Assembly: GCA_046705545.1 (NCBI GenBank)
Contig: JBJKQF010000259.1
Location: forward strand, 1 to 7,499
Direction of reading: 5' to 3'
From: JAMCXS01 sp046705545
Lineage (GTDB): Bacteria > Acidobacteriota > Terriglobia > UBA7540
Length of the DNA: 7,499 nucleotides
Below the pieces are notes generated by a model that worked only from the letters and a program-made list of their open reading frames with translations, had not been told where the DNA came from and made no database searches. Shown piece after piece: positions 1 through 6,230 of the stretch. The first letter of the stretch is position 1; the number at the start of each line of letters is the position of its first letter. The translations under genes and the position numbers were made by a program.

Positions 1-955
1 GCAGAACGGTTTCAAAGATCACGGCGTCGAGGTGGGTGGGTTCCTCGATTGTCGCGTCACGCGTGATGGTTTGGAAGCGCTGATTGCGGAGCTTCAGGCC
101 CACGGTGCGCGCAAACAGACGGTGCTCACGGAGCCGAACGGCCACGCGCTGGGAGAGATAACTCAAGGTCCGTTCCAGTTCCTCAGCGTCCGCAGTGTCC
201 TGGCCGAAAGTGGTTTCGTGGCTGATGGACTTCGGCTGTTCTTCGTAAGCGTAAGCCTCAATGTCTTCGCCGAGCGATTTGGTGTAAAGCCACTCGCCGT
301 ATTTCCCAAACTTCGTCTTCAGGCGCTCACGCCCGTAGGTTTGCAGGTCGCCGATGGTGGCAATTCCCAGAGAGAGCAACTCCGGTTCCGCCACTTTGCC
401 GATGCCCGGCATGCGGCGGATCGGCAGCGGCGCCAGAAAACTCGCCTCACATCCTGGCAAGACATACAGTAATCCGTGGGGCTTGGCTTGGTCGGAAGCG
501 ATTTTTGACACCAGGCGTGAGGTGGAGGCGCCCACGGAGCAGTTTAACCCCACCTGCTCCTGCACCCTGGAGATCAGGCGGTCGGCGGCGCGCAGCATTC
601 CACCGTGCAGGCGCTCGCAGCCCGTCAGGTCCAGATAAGCTTCATCGATGGAGACCATTTCGATGACCGGCGTGAACTCCTGGAAGATCGCGTAGATCTT
701 CTCCGAGTACTCCCGGTATTTGGCGTGATGGCCGCGCAGAAAGACGGCGTGGGGACAGAGCTTCTTGGCGGTGCGGATGGGCATTGCGGAGTGCGCGCCG
801 AACTTGCGCGCTTCGTAACTGGCCGCAGCCACCACTCCCCGGCCTTCCGGGTCCGCGCCCACCACCACGGCCTTTCCCTTTAGAGATGGATCGGCCAGCT
901 CCTCCACGGAAACGAAGAAGGCGTCCATATCGACGTGAAGGATCTGGCGAAGCAT
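1..955 (-). CDS. dinB: DNA polymerase IV (Y-family translesion polymerase), C-terminus cut by window edge
   Basis: Error-prone Y-family polymerase that copies past damaged template bases. I translated the minus strand from the ATG at 955-953; it stays open for 318 codons to the window edge. The palm starts with HVDMDAFF, giving metal ligand D9 and likely steric-gate F14. The catalytic SIDEAYLD supplies D104 and E105. A helix-hairpin-helix thumb segment follows (RRMPGIGK, about residues 193-200), then the start of the little-finger domain (SISHETTF). Family members run about 350-420 residues, so the end of the little finger and the C-terminal sliding-clamp-binding motif lie outside the window. 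The ATG is 5 bp after the prmC stop, and no strong Shine-Dalgarno is visible, so translation is probably coupled to prmC. No LexA-type site is seen just upstream. The polymerase family is certain; the choice of dinB over another Y-family branch rests on overall similarity. Confidence 0.95.
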   Translation of the reverse strand, partial: MLRQILHVDMDAFFVSVEELADPSLKGKAVVVGADPEGRGVVAAASYEARKFGAHSAMPIRTAKKLCPHAVFLRGHHAKYREYSEKIYAIFQEFTPVIEMVSIDEAYLDLTGCERLHGGMLRAADRLISRVQEQVGLNCSVGASTSRLVSKIASDQAKPHGLLYVLPGCEASFLAPLPIRRMPGIGKVAEPELLSLGIATIGDLQTYGRERLKTKFGKYGEWLYTKSLGEDIEAYAYEEQPKSISHETTFGQDTADAEELERTLSYLSQRVAVRLREHRLFARTVGLKLRNQRFQTITRDATIEEPTHLDAVIFETVL

Positions 956-960
956 ATGAG

Positions 961-1833
961 TCAATCGTTCTTGCGGGCCAAGACCACGCGAGGAATTCCG
1001 GCGAGGTCCGGACGAGCTTCCTTCGCTGTCCATCCAGCCCCGAGCAGGCCGAGGACGGCGTCCTTCTTATTGTAGCCAATCTCCACCGCGGCATAGCCGC
1101 CGGGCCTGAGAGCCTGGAAGGACTGCGGGAACAGACGAGCATAAATCTCCTCGCCCTGGGCCAGATCGCCCCAGGCAAGCGCCGGCTCAAAGTCGCGTAC
1201 CTCGCGCTGGACCATTGCCCGCTCGTCATGCCCCACGTAGGGCGGGTTGGAGACCACAAAATCGAAGGTTCCGAGAAATTCGGGATTGAGAAAGGGCGCG
1301 AGCAGGTCGCCTTCGATGAACTCCACACGGTTAGCCATCTTGAGGCGCACGGCGTTTTTTCTTGCTACCGTTAGCGCCGCGGGAGAGACGTCAAATGCGA
1401 ACAGCCGGGCCTGCGGCAATTCGGAGGCCAGCGCCAGCGCGATGCATCCCGACCCGGTGCCCACGTCGACGATTCGGAAAGGATCGCTCTTGGAAGATTG
1501 CTGCCGTGCGATCAGATCGAGCAGCGTCTCCACCAAGAGTTCGGTTTCCGGGCGCGGAATCAGCACGGCAGGGCTCACTTCAAAATCCAGTCCCCAGAAT
1601 TCCTGGTGGCCGGTGATGTACTGGGTGGGGCGTCCGGAGGCACGCTCGGCAAGTAAGCGCCGGTAGGCTTCCACCTGCTCCTCCGACAATTCCATCTCCG
1701 GGTGGGAGTAGAGGAAGGCGCGCTCCTGCTGGAGCAGGTACATCAGAAGCAACTCGGAAGCCAAGCCTGCGGAGGGAACGCGATGCTCCTGGAGGCATTT
1801 CAATCCTGTTTGGAGCGCTGAGCGAAGTTGCAT
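961..1833 (-). CDS. prmC: Release factor glutamine methyltransferase PrmC (HemK)
   Basis: SAM-dependent enzyme that N5-methylates the glutamine of the GGQ motif in release factors, which raises termination efficiency. From the ATG at 1833 it is 290 residues, the usual size. An N-terminal helical substrate-binding domain (residues 1 to about 85) ends with QYITGHQEFWG (71-81) and IPRPETELL (92-100). Then comes the Rossmann methyltransferase domain with SAM-binding VDVGTGSGC (122-130) and the catalytic NPPY (196-199) that holds the target amide. An in-frame TTG at 1845 would add four residues (MGSS). Neither start has a clear Shine-Dalgarno, and ATG is preferred. The gene begins 31 bp after the prfA stop, so the enzyme is encoded directly behind its own substrate, as in many bacteria, and 5 bp before dinB. 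Confidence 0.97.
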   Translation of the reverse strand: MQLRSALQTGLKCLQEHRVPSAGLASELLLMYLLQQERAFLYSHPEMELSEEQVEAYRRLLAERASGRPTQYITGHQEFWGLDFEVSPAVLIPRPETELLVETLLDLIARQQSSKSDPFRIVDVGTGSGCIALALASELPQARLFAFDVSPAALTVARKNAVRLKMANRVEFIEGDLLAPFLNPEFLGTFDFVVSNPPYVGHDERAMVQREVRDFEPALAWGDLAQGEEIYARLFPQSFQALRPGGYAAVEIGYNKKDAVLGLLGAGWTAKEARPDLAGIPRVVLARKND

Positions 1834-1864
1834 GGAAGAACCCAAGGGCCGCGTCCGGCGGGCG

Positions 1865-2950
1865 TTACGCCGCCACGGTCGCCTGCTTGAGCTTTTCGGT
1901 CTGGTAGTGCGTGATCAGAGCGTCGATGATCTCATCGAGCCGGCCGTCCATGATGCGGTCCAGTTGGTGGAGGGTTAGGCCGATGCGGTGGTCGGTGACG
2001 CGGTTTTGAGGAAAATTGTAGGTTCGGATCTTTTCACTGCGGTCTCCCGTGCCCACCATAGAGCGGCGCTCATCGGAGATCTGTTTCTGCTGCTCCTCCA
2101 GCTTCACCTCATAAAGACGCGAACGCAAGACCCGCATAGCCTTGGCGCGGTTCTTGATCTGCGATTTTTCGTCCTGGCAGGAGACCACCGTGCCGGTGGG
2201 CAGGTGGGTAATACGCACCGCGGAATACGTGGTGTTCACGGATTGCCCGCCCGGCCCCGAGGAGCAGAAGGTGTCGATGCGGATGTCCTTAGGGTCAATC
2301 GCAATATCCACCTCATCGGCTTCCGGGAGGACGGCGACGGTGACGGCTGAAGTGTGGATACGGCCCTGCTGTTCGGTCGCGGGCACGCGCTGCACGCGGT
2401 GCACCCCGCTCTCGAACTTCATGCGGCTGTATACCCTCTTGCCTTCCACCACCGCAATCACTTCTTTCAATCCTCCGACGCCGGAAAGGGAAGAGGAGAG
2501 TATCTCGATCTTCCAGCCTTGCTCTTCCGCATAGCGGCTGTACATGCGGAAAATCTCTTGCGCGAAAAGCGTCGCCTCGTCACCGCCGGTGCCGGCGCGG
2601 ATTTCCAGCACACTGTTCTTCTCATCGTTGGGATCTTTGGGCAGCAGCAAAATCTTCAACTGGTTTTCCACGGCTTCCTGGCGCTTTTCCAGCTCCGCCA
2701 GTTCCTCTTGCGCCAGCGCACGCATCTCCGAGTCCGAGGACGATTCTTCCAGCAGGTTCCTGGTTCCCACCAGCCCTTTCTGGATTTCCTTCCATTCGCG
2801 GTAGCGGTCCACGATTTCCTGAAGCTCGGAGTGGGCTTTGGCGGCCCGCTGGTAGGCGGCAGGGTCGCCCAACACCTGAGGGTTACCCAGGTCGGCGGTC
2901 AAGCTTTCATAGCGCTTTTCGATCTCTTCCAGCTTCGGGAGAAAATGCAT
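1865..2950 (-). CDS. prfA: Peptide chain release factor 1
   Basis: Class I release factor that reads UAA and UAG in the ribosomal A site and triggers peptide release. The ATG start gives 361 residues, a normal length. Order of parts: N-terminal coiled-coil-like helical domain (1 to about 105), PCRF domain beginning near LEIRAGTGGDEA (115-126), the codon-recognition tripeptide PAT (190-192) in HRVQRVPATEQQGR, and the peptidyl-transferase motif GGQ (234-236) in SSGPGGQSVNTT. PAT, rather than the SPF of RF2, identifies RF1. An in-frame GTG at 2956 would add two residues. The upstream GAGG lies only 2 nt from the GTG but 8 nt from the ATG, so the ATG at 2950 is favoured. GPGGQ in place of the commoner GAGGQ is the one small departure. 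It is the first gene of prfA-prmC-dinB and has its own promoter upstream. Confidence 0.97.
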   Translation of the reverse strand: MHFLPKLEEIEKRYESLTADLGNPQVLGDPAAYQRAAKAHSELQEIVDRYREWKEIQKGLVGTRNLLEESSSDSEMRALAQEELAELEKRQEAVENQLKILLLPKDPNDEKNSVLEIRAGTGGDEATLFAQEIFRMYSRYAEEQGWKIEILSSSLSGVGGLKEVIAVVEGKRVYSRMKFESGVHRVQRVPATEQQGRIHTSAVTVAVLPEADEVDIAIDPKDIRIDTFCSSGPGGQSVNTTYSAVRITHLPTGTVVSCQDEKSQIKNRAKAMRVLRSRLYEVKLEEQQKQISDERRSMVGTGDRSEKIRTYNFPQNRVTDHRIGLTLHQLDRIMDGRLDEIIDALITHYQTEKLKQATVAA

Positions 2951-3091
2951 TTTCACAACCTCGGAATCAGGCCGCTGCCCCTCGACTCAATCAAGATCGC
3001 GGACGCCAGACAACGCTCCGCGGCTGCCTACCCTAGCCCCTTGTGTCTTACGCAGCTTCGGAAATTGAAGCGCAAATCAAGGCCAGTCATC

Positions 3092-3121
3092 AGAATAGTC
3101 CGGCGGCAATCAAGGTGTCAA
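3092..3121 (-). promoter_or_regulatory. Sigma70-type promoter for the prfA-prmC-dinB operon
   Basis: On the minus strand a perfect -35 TTGACA (3121-3116) is followed after 18 bp by TATTCT (3097-3092), 5 of 6 to the -10 consensus. Transcription should start near 3085, giving a leader of about 135 nt before the prfA ATG. It points the right way, lies in a gene-free stretch, and is the best promoter match I found in the window. Confidence 0.65.
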
Positions 3122-3259
3122 TCAGCGGGCCTTGGAAGCGCCGCGCCGCCGTTTCGACATCTCTATATACTTTCTTCGCCAAAAGTGCTAGATTGCCTTC
3201 ACAGAGTAGCCACAAATAAAGGGTCCAAATCGGGGCGCACCTTAGCGAAGGGTGCATTT

Positions 3260-3538
3260 ATGAAGCCGGCGCACCAGGCGTTGGTTGTCCGAGATCAGAA
3301 TTACATTGAGGGTACTTTTGCGTCTGGAAACCGCCTTGCCTGGGGCGGCGAACCGTGGCGGTGTGCAGAACTGTTCCTGCAACCTGCACGCGTTCCTGCG
3401 ATAGGTGCAAGCCGGAACCTCAAAGAAGCAGACCTTTCCGCCCGCTTCTATATGGTCTTAATTCCACAATCGATTGCCAAAAGAGATGAAGCGGACCTGG
3501 TTTTTCTCTGTTCGGGAGCTTTACGAGCGAATTCTTGA
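3260..3538 (+). CDS. Doubtful small ORF, 92 residues, unknown
   Basis: ATG-initiated frame beginning MKPAHQALVVRDQ and ending GALRANS. AAGGG (3248-3252) lies 7 nt before the ATG and is a plausible ribosome binding site, but it falls inside a small hairpin (GCACC 3237-3241, GGTGC 3251-3255). I recognise no domain, signal peptide or membrane segment. Third codon positions are only about half G or C by eye, lower than in the confident genes nearby, and the frame extends open far upstream across the antisense of prfA. These points favour chance. It is listed only because it sits in an otherwise empty gap and has a correctly spaced ribosome binding site. Confidence 0.2.
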   Translation: MKPAHQALVVRDQNYIEGTFASGNRLAWGGEPWRCAELFLQPARVPAIGASRNLKEADLSARFYMVLIPQSIAKRDEADLVFLCSGALRANS

Positions 3539-3598
3539 TCGACGGGCCGTTGGAACTTGATGGGGGCAGAAATACCGAGCTCTGATTCCAGGATCAAG
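3534..3598. repeat. Nested inverted repeat upstream of the zinc-ribbon/DUF4870 gene
   Basis: Outer arms CTTGATC (3534-3540) and GATCAAG (3592-3598) enclose inner arms TGGAA (3551-3555) and TTCCA (3586-3590). The inner and outer right arms are almost contiguous (1 nt), while the left arms are 10 nt apart, so the fold would carry a bulge. It lies about 60 bp before the start codon at 3658 and could be a leader structure or binding site; chance is not excluded. Confidence 0.3.
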
Positions 3599-3642
3599 GC
3601 TTGGTTCGGGAGCGTTTGAGGCAGCAGCCAGGAGCAAATAAG

Positions 3643-3651
3643 AAAGGAGGA
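3643..3651 (+). promoter_or_regulatory. Strong ribosome binding site for the 3658 gene
   Basis: AAAGGAGGA, with core GGAGG (3646-3650) 7 nt before the ATG at 3658. It decides the start: an upstream in-frame TTG at 3601 would place this site inside the coding region and add 19 residues ahead of the zinc ribbon. The same ten bases AAAGGAGGAT recur before the DUF3617 gene. Confidence 0.85.
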
Positions 3652-3657
3652 TCTTCG

Positions 3658-4143
3658 ATGGCATTCTGTGCGAATTGCGGGGCAGCTTTGAACGAAGGAA
3701 GCGGGTTCTGCGGAAATTGCGGCAAGGCGGTGGGAACGGCAAATCAGGCTGCCCCTGCGCCGCCAGCCGCCGGAGCGACGGCGAGTGCTTCCACGGGGCT
3801 TTCGACCAATGTGGCGGGAGCGCTGGCGTACGTGCTTGGCCTGATTACCGGAATTGTATTCCTGGTCATCGAGCCCTATAAAAACGACCGGTTTGTGCGG
3901 TTTCACGCGATGCAGTCTATTTTTTTCTCGCTGTTTTGCATTGCTTTTAGCATCGCATGGAGCATTGTGTGGGGAATCCTGCTCAGCATCAGTTGGGCTT
4001 TCTTTTGGATCGACATGCCGCTGCGGATGGTGATCTCACTGGGATTTTTCGTCCTTTGGTTGTACTTGATGTACCAGGCTTATCAGCAGCGCGAATACCG
4101 GATTCCGTGGATTGGTGATCTGGCGGCTAAGCAGGTGCACTGA
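3658..4143 (+). CDS. Zinc-ribbon membrane protein with DUF4870 (Tic20-like) domain
   Basis: 161-residue protein. The N-terminus is a short zinc ribbon with C4, C7, C18 and C21 (FCANCG ... FCGNCG), the zinc_ribbon_2 style. An Ala/Pro-rich linker follows (residues 27-46), then a hydrophobic part from about residue 53. LAYVLGLITGIVFLVIEPY (56-74) and the conserved-looking NDRFVRFHAMQSI (76-88) match my memory of DUF4870 proteins, in which a helix is followed by an Asn-Arg-Phe-Val-Arg-Phe-His-type loop. Two or three further membrane helices span about 86-118 and 123-141. The zinc ribbon is expected in the cytoplasm. Function of the family is unknown. The gene opens a same-strand cluster; the next start codon is 93 bp downstream of its stop. 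Identification is good at domain level only. Confidence 0.88.
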   Translation: MAFCANCGAALNEGSGFCGNCGKAVGTANQAAPAPPAAGATASASTGLSTNVAGALAYVLGLITGIVFLVIEPYKNDRFVRFHAMQSIFFSLFCIAFSIAWSIVWGILLSISWAFFWIDMPLRMVISLGFFVLWLYLMYQAYQQREYRIPWIGDLAAKQVH

Positions 4144-4157
4144 GAGCCAGGGTAACG

Positions 4158-4206
4158 CCCACTTGGAGACCTAAAGAGAGATAGAAGCAACGGTCGCCTG
4201 AGTGGG
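4158..4206 (+). other. Imperfect hairpin after the DUF4870 gene, possible terminator or processing site
   Basis: CCCACT (4158-4163) pairs with AGTGGG (4201-4206), GG (4165-4166) with CC (4197-4198), and GACC (4168-4171) with GGTC (4192-4195), leaving a 20-nt loop. It starts 15 bp after the DUF4870 stop. No run of T follows (GCAAAAAG instead), so it is not a classical intrinsic terminator. An attenuating or mRNA-protecting structure is possible. Confidence 0.35.
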
Positions 4207-4236
4207 GCAAAAAGCGGCAGCTGGGGTAGAGCAACA

Positions 4237-4484
4237 ATGAACATCTGCGCTCGTTGTGGAGTTCCCTTCGGGGAGCGTGTGGTGTTCTGCACAAAATGCG
4301 CGGCCGGGAAATTTGCACCCGCGGCGGCTCCCAGCAAATCTACACTTCGCCGTGAGCGGTGTTTGAAGCCACTTATACGCCCAACACCATGCGTCTAATT
4401 TTTCCCACCGTAGAAAGGACGCTCCGCAGCGTGAGCCCGGACGCGAGCGCGCTCAATCGCCTCGTGGAATTGGTGAGGGAATAA
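4237..4484 (+). pseudogene. Short zinc-ribbon gene, apparently broken by one frameshift
   Basis: From the ATG at 4237 the frame reads MNICARCGVPFGERVVFCTK and on to TAA at 4396-4398 (53 residues). C4, C7, C18 and C21 have exactly the spacing of the zinc ribbons at 3658 and 6315. After about 4356 the protein-like reading moves to another frame: AVFEATYTPNTMRLIFPTVE and on to LVELVRE, ending at TAA 4482-4484. A one-base deletion near 4353-4362 explains the switch; restoring one base gives a single protein of about 83 residues ending 5 bp before the next ATG. I do not recognise the C-terminal part. The ribosome binding site is weak (GGGGTAGAG). Alternatives are a sequencing or assembly error in a live gene, a true pseudogene, or two tiny genes. 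No slippery heptamer is visible, so programmed frameshifting is unlikely. Confidence 0.6.
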
Positions 4485-4489
4485 CTCCG

Positions 4490-5629
4490 ATGAGCAACAG
4501 CGATGATCTGGCAGGTTATGCCTTTCTGGGATTTTTCGCGGGCCTTTACATCTTCTTCAAGGGATTCCGGCAGTTTCGGAATTACCTTCTGATCGCTGAC
4601 ACGCCGTCAATTCCCATCCGCAGCGTCGCCATGGGTTTTGCGCAGATTCATGGTAAGGCGCAAGGCCAAAAGACAGTTTCGTCTCCCGTCACCCACACGC
4701 CGTGCTTTGCCTACAAGGTGGTGATTGAGCGTTGGGAATCGCGCTCAGGGCATCAAGGATCCGAATGGAAGCACCACCGCACGGACGTGGACGGCGTAGA
4801 TTTCTACCTTGCAGATGACACCGGCAAGGTGCTGGTCGATGCGCGAGGGGCAGAGCTCGATCTGCCCCAATCCGCGCGCTGCGTGGCCGGCCAAGGCTCC
4901 ACGGCTCCGACAGGCGTGGCGGCCACGCAGGATGAATTGTTGAAGTACGTGAACCAGGCGGACGCCCACTGGGCCGGCGGTTGGGTGGAGCGCGGGCTGA
5001 AGCACGTCGGGCCGCTCGAGGATTCTTCCAAGGAGCAGAAACGGCAGGCCCTGATGGGGGTGTTCCAGCACACGCCAGGCTCGCAGGATTTTATGCTCGG
5101 CATGATGACCATGATGGCGCCGAAAATGAAGCAGCGGCTGGGATCGATGGGTCCACAATCCGACCCGCAGCATGAGGAGGCGCGGCAGGTTGCGCTGCGG
5201 GCCTTCGGGCATCCTGTTGGAAGCCCGGAGTTCATGGAGGGCGTCCAGCGCGCGATGCAGATGGCGGACGGGCCGAATGCTTCTCTCAAGCTGAATGCTT
5301 TTTTCGGCGCCGCCGGTGGGGCTCCCGAGACCGCCAGCGGTATTTTTGATGCCGCGGGCGGCCGTTATCGCTTTACAGAATACTGCTTGGTCCCCGGAAG
5401 CACGTATGACATCAGCGGCACCTGCGTCGAGAATCCGCATCCACAGGACGCGAACGATCACAACATGATTGTCCAGGGCACGAACGAAAAAGAGTTTCTC
5501 ATTTCCAGCAAGACGGAAAAGCAGGTCGAAAAGGGACTGCGAAAGCGCGCCGCGACGATGGTTTTGGGCGGCGCGGCCCTTTCCGTGATCTGCCTCGTCA
5601 TTCTGCTGGCTAAGCTGGGATTGCTGTGA
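4490..5629 (+). CDS. GIDE/BAM-domain-like two-TM membrane protein with inserted tandem repeat
   Basis: 379 residues. One membrane helix lies at about 8-24 and another at 355-376. Between them are pieces resembling the GIDE (MULAN-like, BAM) domain: IADTPSIPIRSVAMGFAQIH (35-54), SPVTHTPCFAYKVVIERW (65-82), GVDFYLADDTGKVLVDARGA (102-121) and, after a long interval, YRFTEYCLVPGSTYDISG (293-310). In eukaryotic MULAN this domain is joined to a RING finger; no RING or other cysteine cluster is present here, so ubiquitin-ligase activity should not be inferred. Residues about 127-292 are an insertion with two related segments (181-209 and 228-256). Basic residues follow the first helix (K24, R27, R30) and precede the second (KGLRKR), so the domain between them is probably cytoplasmic. 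GAGGGA (4475-4480) lies 9 nt before the ATG. Family assignment is from memory of conserved motifs. Confidence 0.75.
   Translation: MSNSDDLAGYAFLGFFAGLYIFFKGFRQFRNYLLIADTPSIPIRSVAMGFAQIHGKAQGQKTVSSPVTHTPCFAYKVVIERWESRSGHQGSEWKHHRTDVDGVDFYLADDTGKVLVDARGAELDLPQSARCVAGQGSTAPTGVAATQDELLKYVNQADAHWAGGWVERGLKHVGPLEDSSKEQKRQALMGVFQHTPGSQDFMLGMMTMMAPKMKQRLGSMGPQSDPQHEEARQVALRAFGHPVGSPEFMEGVQRAMQMADGPNASLKLNAFFGAAGGAPETASGIFDAAGGRYRFTEYCLVPGSTYDISGTCVENPHPQDANDHNMIVQGTNEKEFLISSKTEKQVEKGLRKRAATMVLGGAALSVICLVILLAKLGLL
5030..5257 (+). repeat. Tandem ~29-residue protein repeat inside the GIDE-like protein
   Basis: Residues 181-209 (KEQKRQALMG ... GSQDFMLG) and 228-256 (HEEARQVALR ... GSPEFMEG) align without gaps, with about 12 identities in 29. 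Shared positions are E, RQ, F, H, GS, FM, G and the final M. Only the protein level is conserved, so the duplication is old. Each unit looks helical: helix, a His-x-x-Gly-Ser turn, then helix. Confidence 0.6.
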
Positions 5630-5684
5630 GCGCGGGTGAATGCTCAGCCGGAAAGAAAATCATTGGGTTTTTAGGAGTCAACCT

Positions 5685-5693
5685 AAAGGAGGA
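5685..5693 (+). promoter_or_regulatory. Strong ribosome binding site for the DUF3617 gene
   Basis: AAAGGAGGA with core GGAGG (5688-5692) 5 nt before the ATG at 5698. It fixes the start of the secreted protein and is the same sequence used at 3643-3651. Confidence 0.85.
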
Positions 5694-5697
5694 TTGA

Positions 5698-6225
5698 ATG
5701 CGAAAAGTAATTCTGGGATTGGCAGGCTGTCTGAGCGCAGGGCTTCTTTGGGCGGCACAGGCAAAATATCAGCCGCTCAATATCAAGCCGGGGCTTTGGG
5801 AAACAACTTCGGTCACCAAGATAAGCGGACGCCCGCCTATTTCCGACGAGATGCTGGCCCAGATGTCCCCCGAGCAGCGCGCCCGATTCGAAGCGGCGAT
5901 GGGCCAGATGGCCAACCAGCCGCCGAGAACGCGCGTTGCGAAGAAGTGCGTCACCGAAAAGGACCTGAAGGAAGATCCGTTCAACGATAACCCTGAGTCC
6001 TGCAAGGAGACGGTGGTGAATTCCTCAGGGAGCAAACGTGATATCCACGAGGTCTGCAGCGAGCAAGGCGCCAAAGTCGACGTTATGGTGCACATCGAAG
6101 CCGTCGACTCCGAAAACGTCAAAGGAACCGTGCAATCGAACGCTACGGGTGGCAGCAACACGATGACCGTCAGCGGCACCTTTAAATCCAAGTATGTCGG
6201 CGCAGCTTGCAAAGGCAACGAGTGA
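5698..6225 (+). CDS. Secreted DUF3617-family protein
   Basis: 175 residues. An N-terminal Sec signal peptide has basic MRK, a hydrophobic core VILGLAGCLSAGLLW, and a likely cleavage after AQA (residue 22). The mature part opens with IKPGLWETTSV (29-39), the Pro-Gly-Leu-Trp-Glu signature I associate with DUF3617, followed by a Met/Gln-rich helical stretch (about 48-74) and the typical Cys-containing CVTEKDL (84-90). Four mature cysteines (84, 102, 120, 171) could form two disulfides in the periplasm. The C-terminal half alternates polar and hydrophobic residues, as a beta-sheet would (VDVMVHIEAVDSENVKGTV). The function of the family is unknown. It starts 68 bp after the GIDE-like gene with no terminator between, so co-transcription is likely. 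LAGC at 8-11 resembles a lipobox, but only about four hydrophobic residues precede it. Confidence 0.85.
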   Translation: MRKVILGLAGCLSAGLLWAAQAKYQPLNIKPGLWETTSVTKISGRPPISDEMLAQMSPEQRARFEAAMGQMANQPPRTRVAKKCVTEKDLKEDPFNDNPESCKETVVNSSGSKRDIHEVCSEQGAKVDVMVHIEAVDSENVKGTVQSNATGGSNTMTVSGTFKSKYVGAACKGNE

Positions 6226-6230
6226 AGCGC

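Larger units (their letters stand above)
2957..3657. other. Long intergenic region between the divergent prfA operon and zinc-ribbon cluster
   Basis: About 700 bp with no convincing gene. It holds the prfA promoter and leader, a weak plus-strand reading frame (3260-3538), a small hairpin at 3237-3255 (GCACC / GGTGC), and a nested inverted repeat before the 3658 gene. For the plus-strand cluster I see no good promoter. The best is TTGATG (3557-3562), 18 bp, TCTGAT (3581-3586), only 4 of 6 in each box. A TATACT at 3166-3171 and TGCTAGATT at 3187-3194 resemble -10 elements but lack matching -35 boxes. No tRNA, rRNA or recognisable riboswitch was seen. Confidence 0.6.

Noticed and set aside
642..1328. 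Minus-strand 228-codon frame overlapping dinB and prmC
   Set aside because: It is out of frame with both well-identified genes and its translation is low-complexity Ser/Arg/Gly/Pro.
3166..3194. TATACT (3166-3171) and TGCTAGATT (3187-3194) as plus-strand -10 boxes
   Set aside because: Neither has an acceptable -35 element at 16-18 bp, and there is no confident gene directly downstream.
2354..3538. Plus-strand open frame of 394 codons running opposite prfA and into the gap
   Set aside because: It overlaps prfA in antisense for about 600 bp and its translation there is His/Leu/Arg-rich without domains, as expected for the complement of a GC-rich gene. Only the last 92 codons lie outside prfA.
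4340..4365. Programmed -1 frameshift to join the two halves of the short zinc-ribbon gene
   Set aside because: No X-XXY-YYZ slippery heptamer is present in the switch region; a deletion or sequencing error is simpler.
4745..5461. Minus-strand open frame of 238 codons within the GIDE-like gene
   Set aside because: It lies wholly inside a gene with recognisable domains and a ribosome binding site; the antisense translation is His/Arg-rich and resembles nothing.
5719..5730. Lipobox-like LAGC at residues 8-11 of the DUF3617 protein
   Set aside because: Only about four hydrophobic residues precede it, too few for a lipoprotein signal, whereas the longer core ending in AQA fits an ordinary Sec signal peptide.
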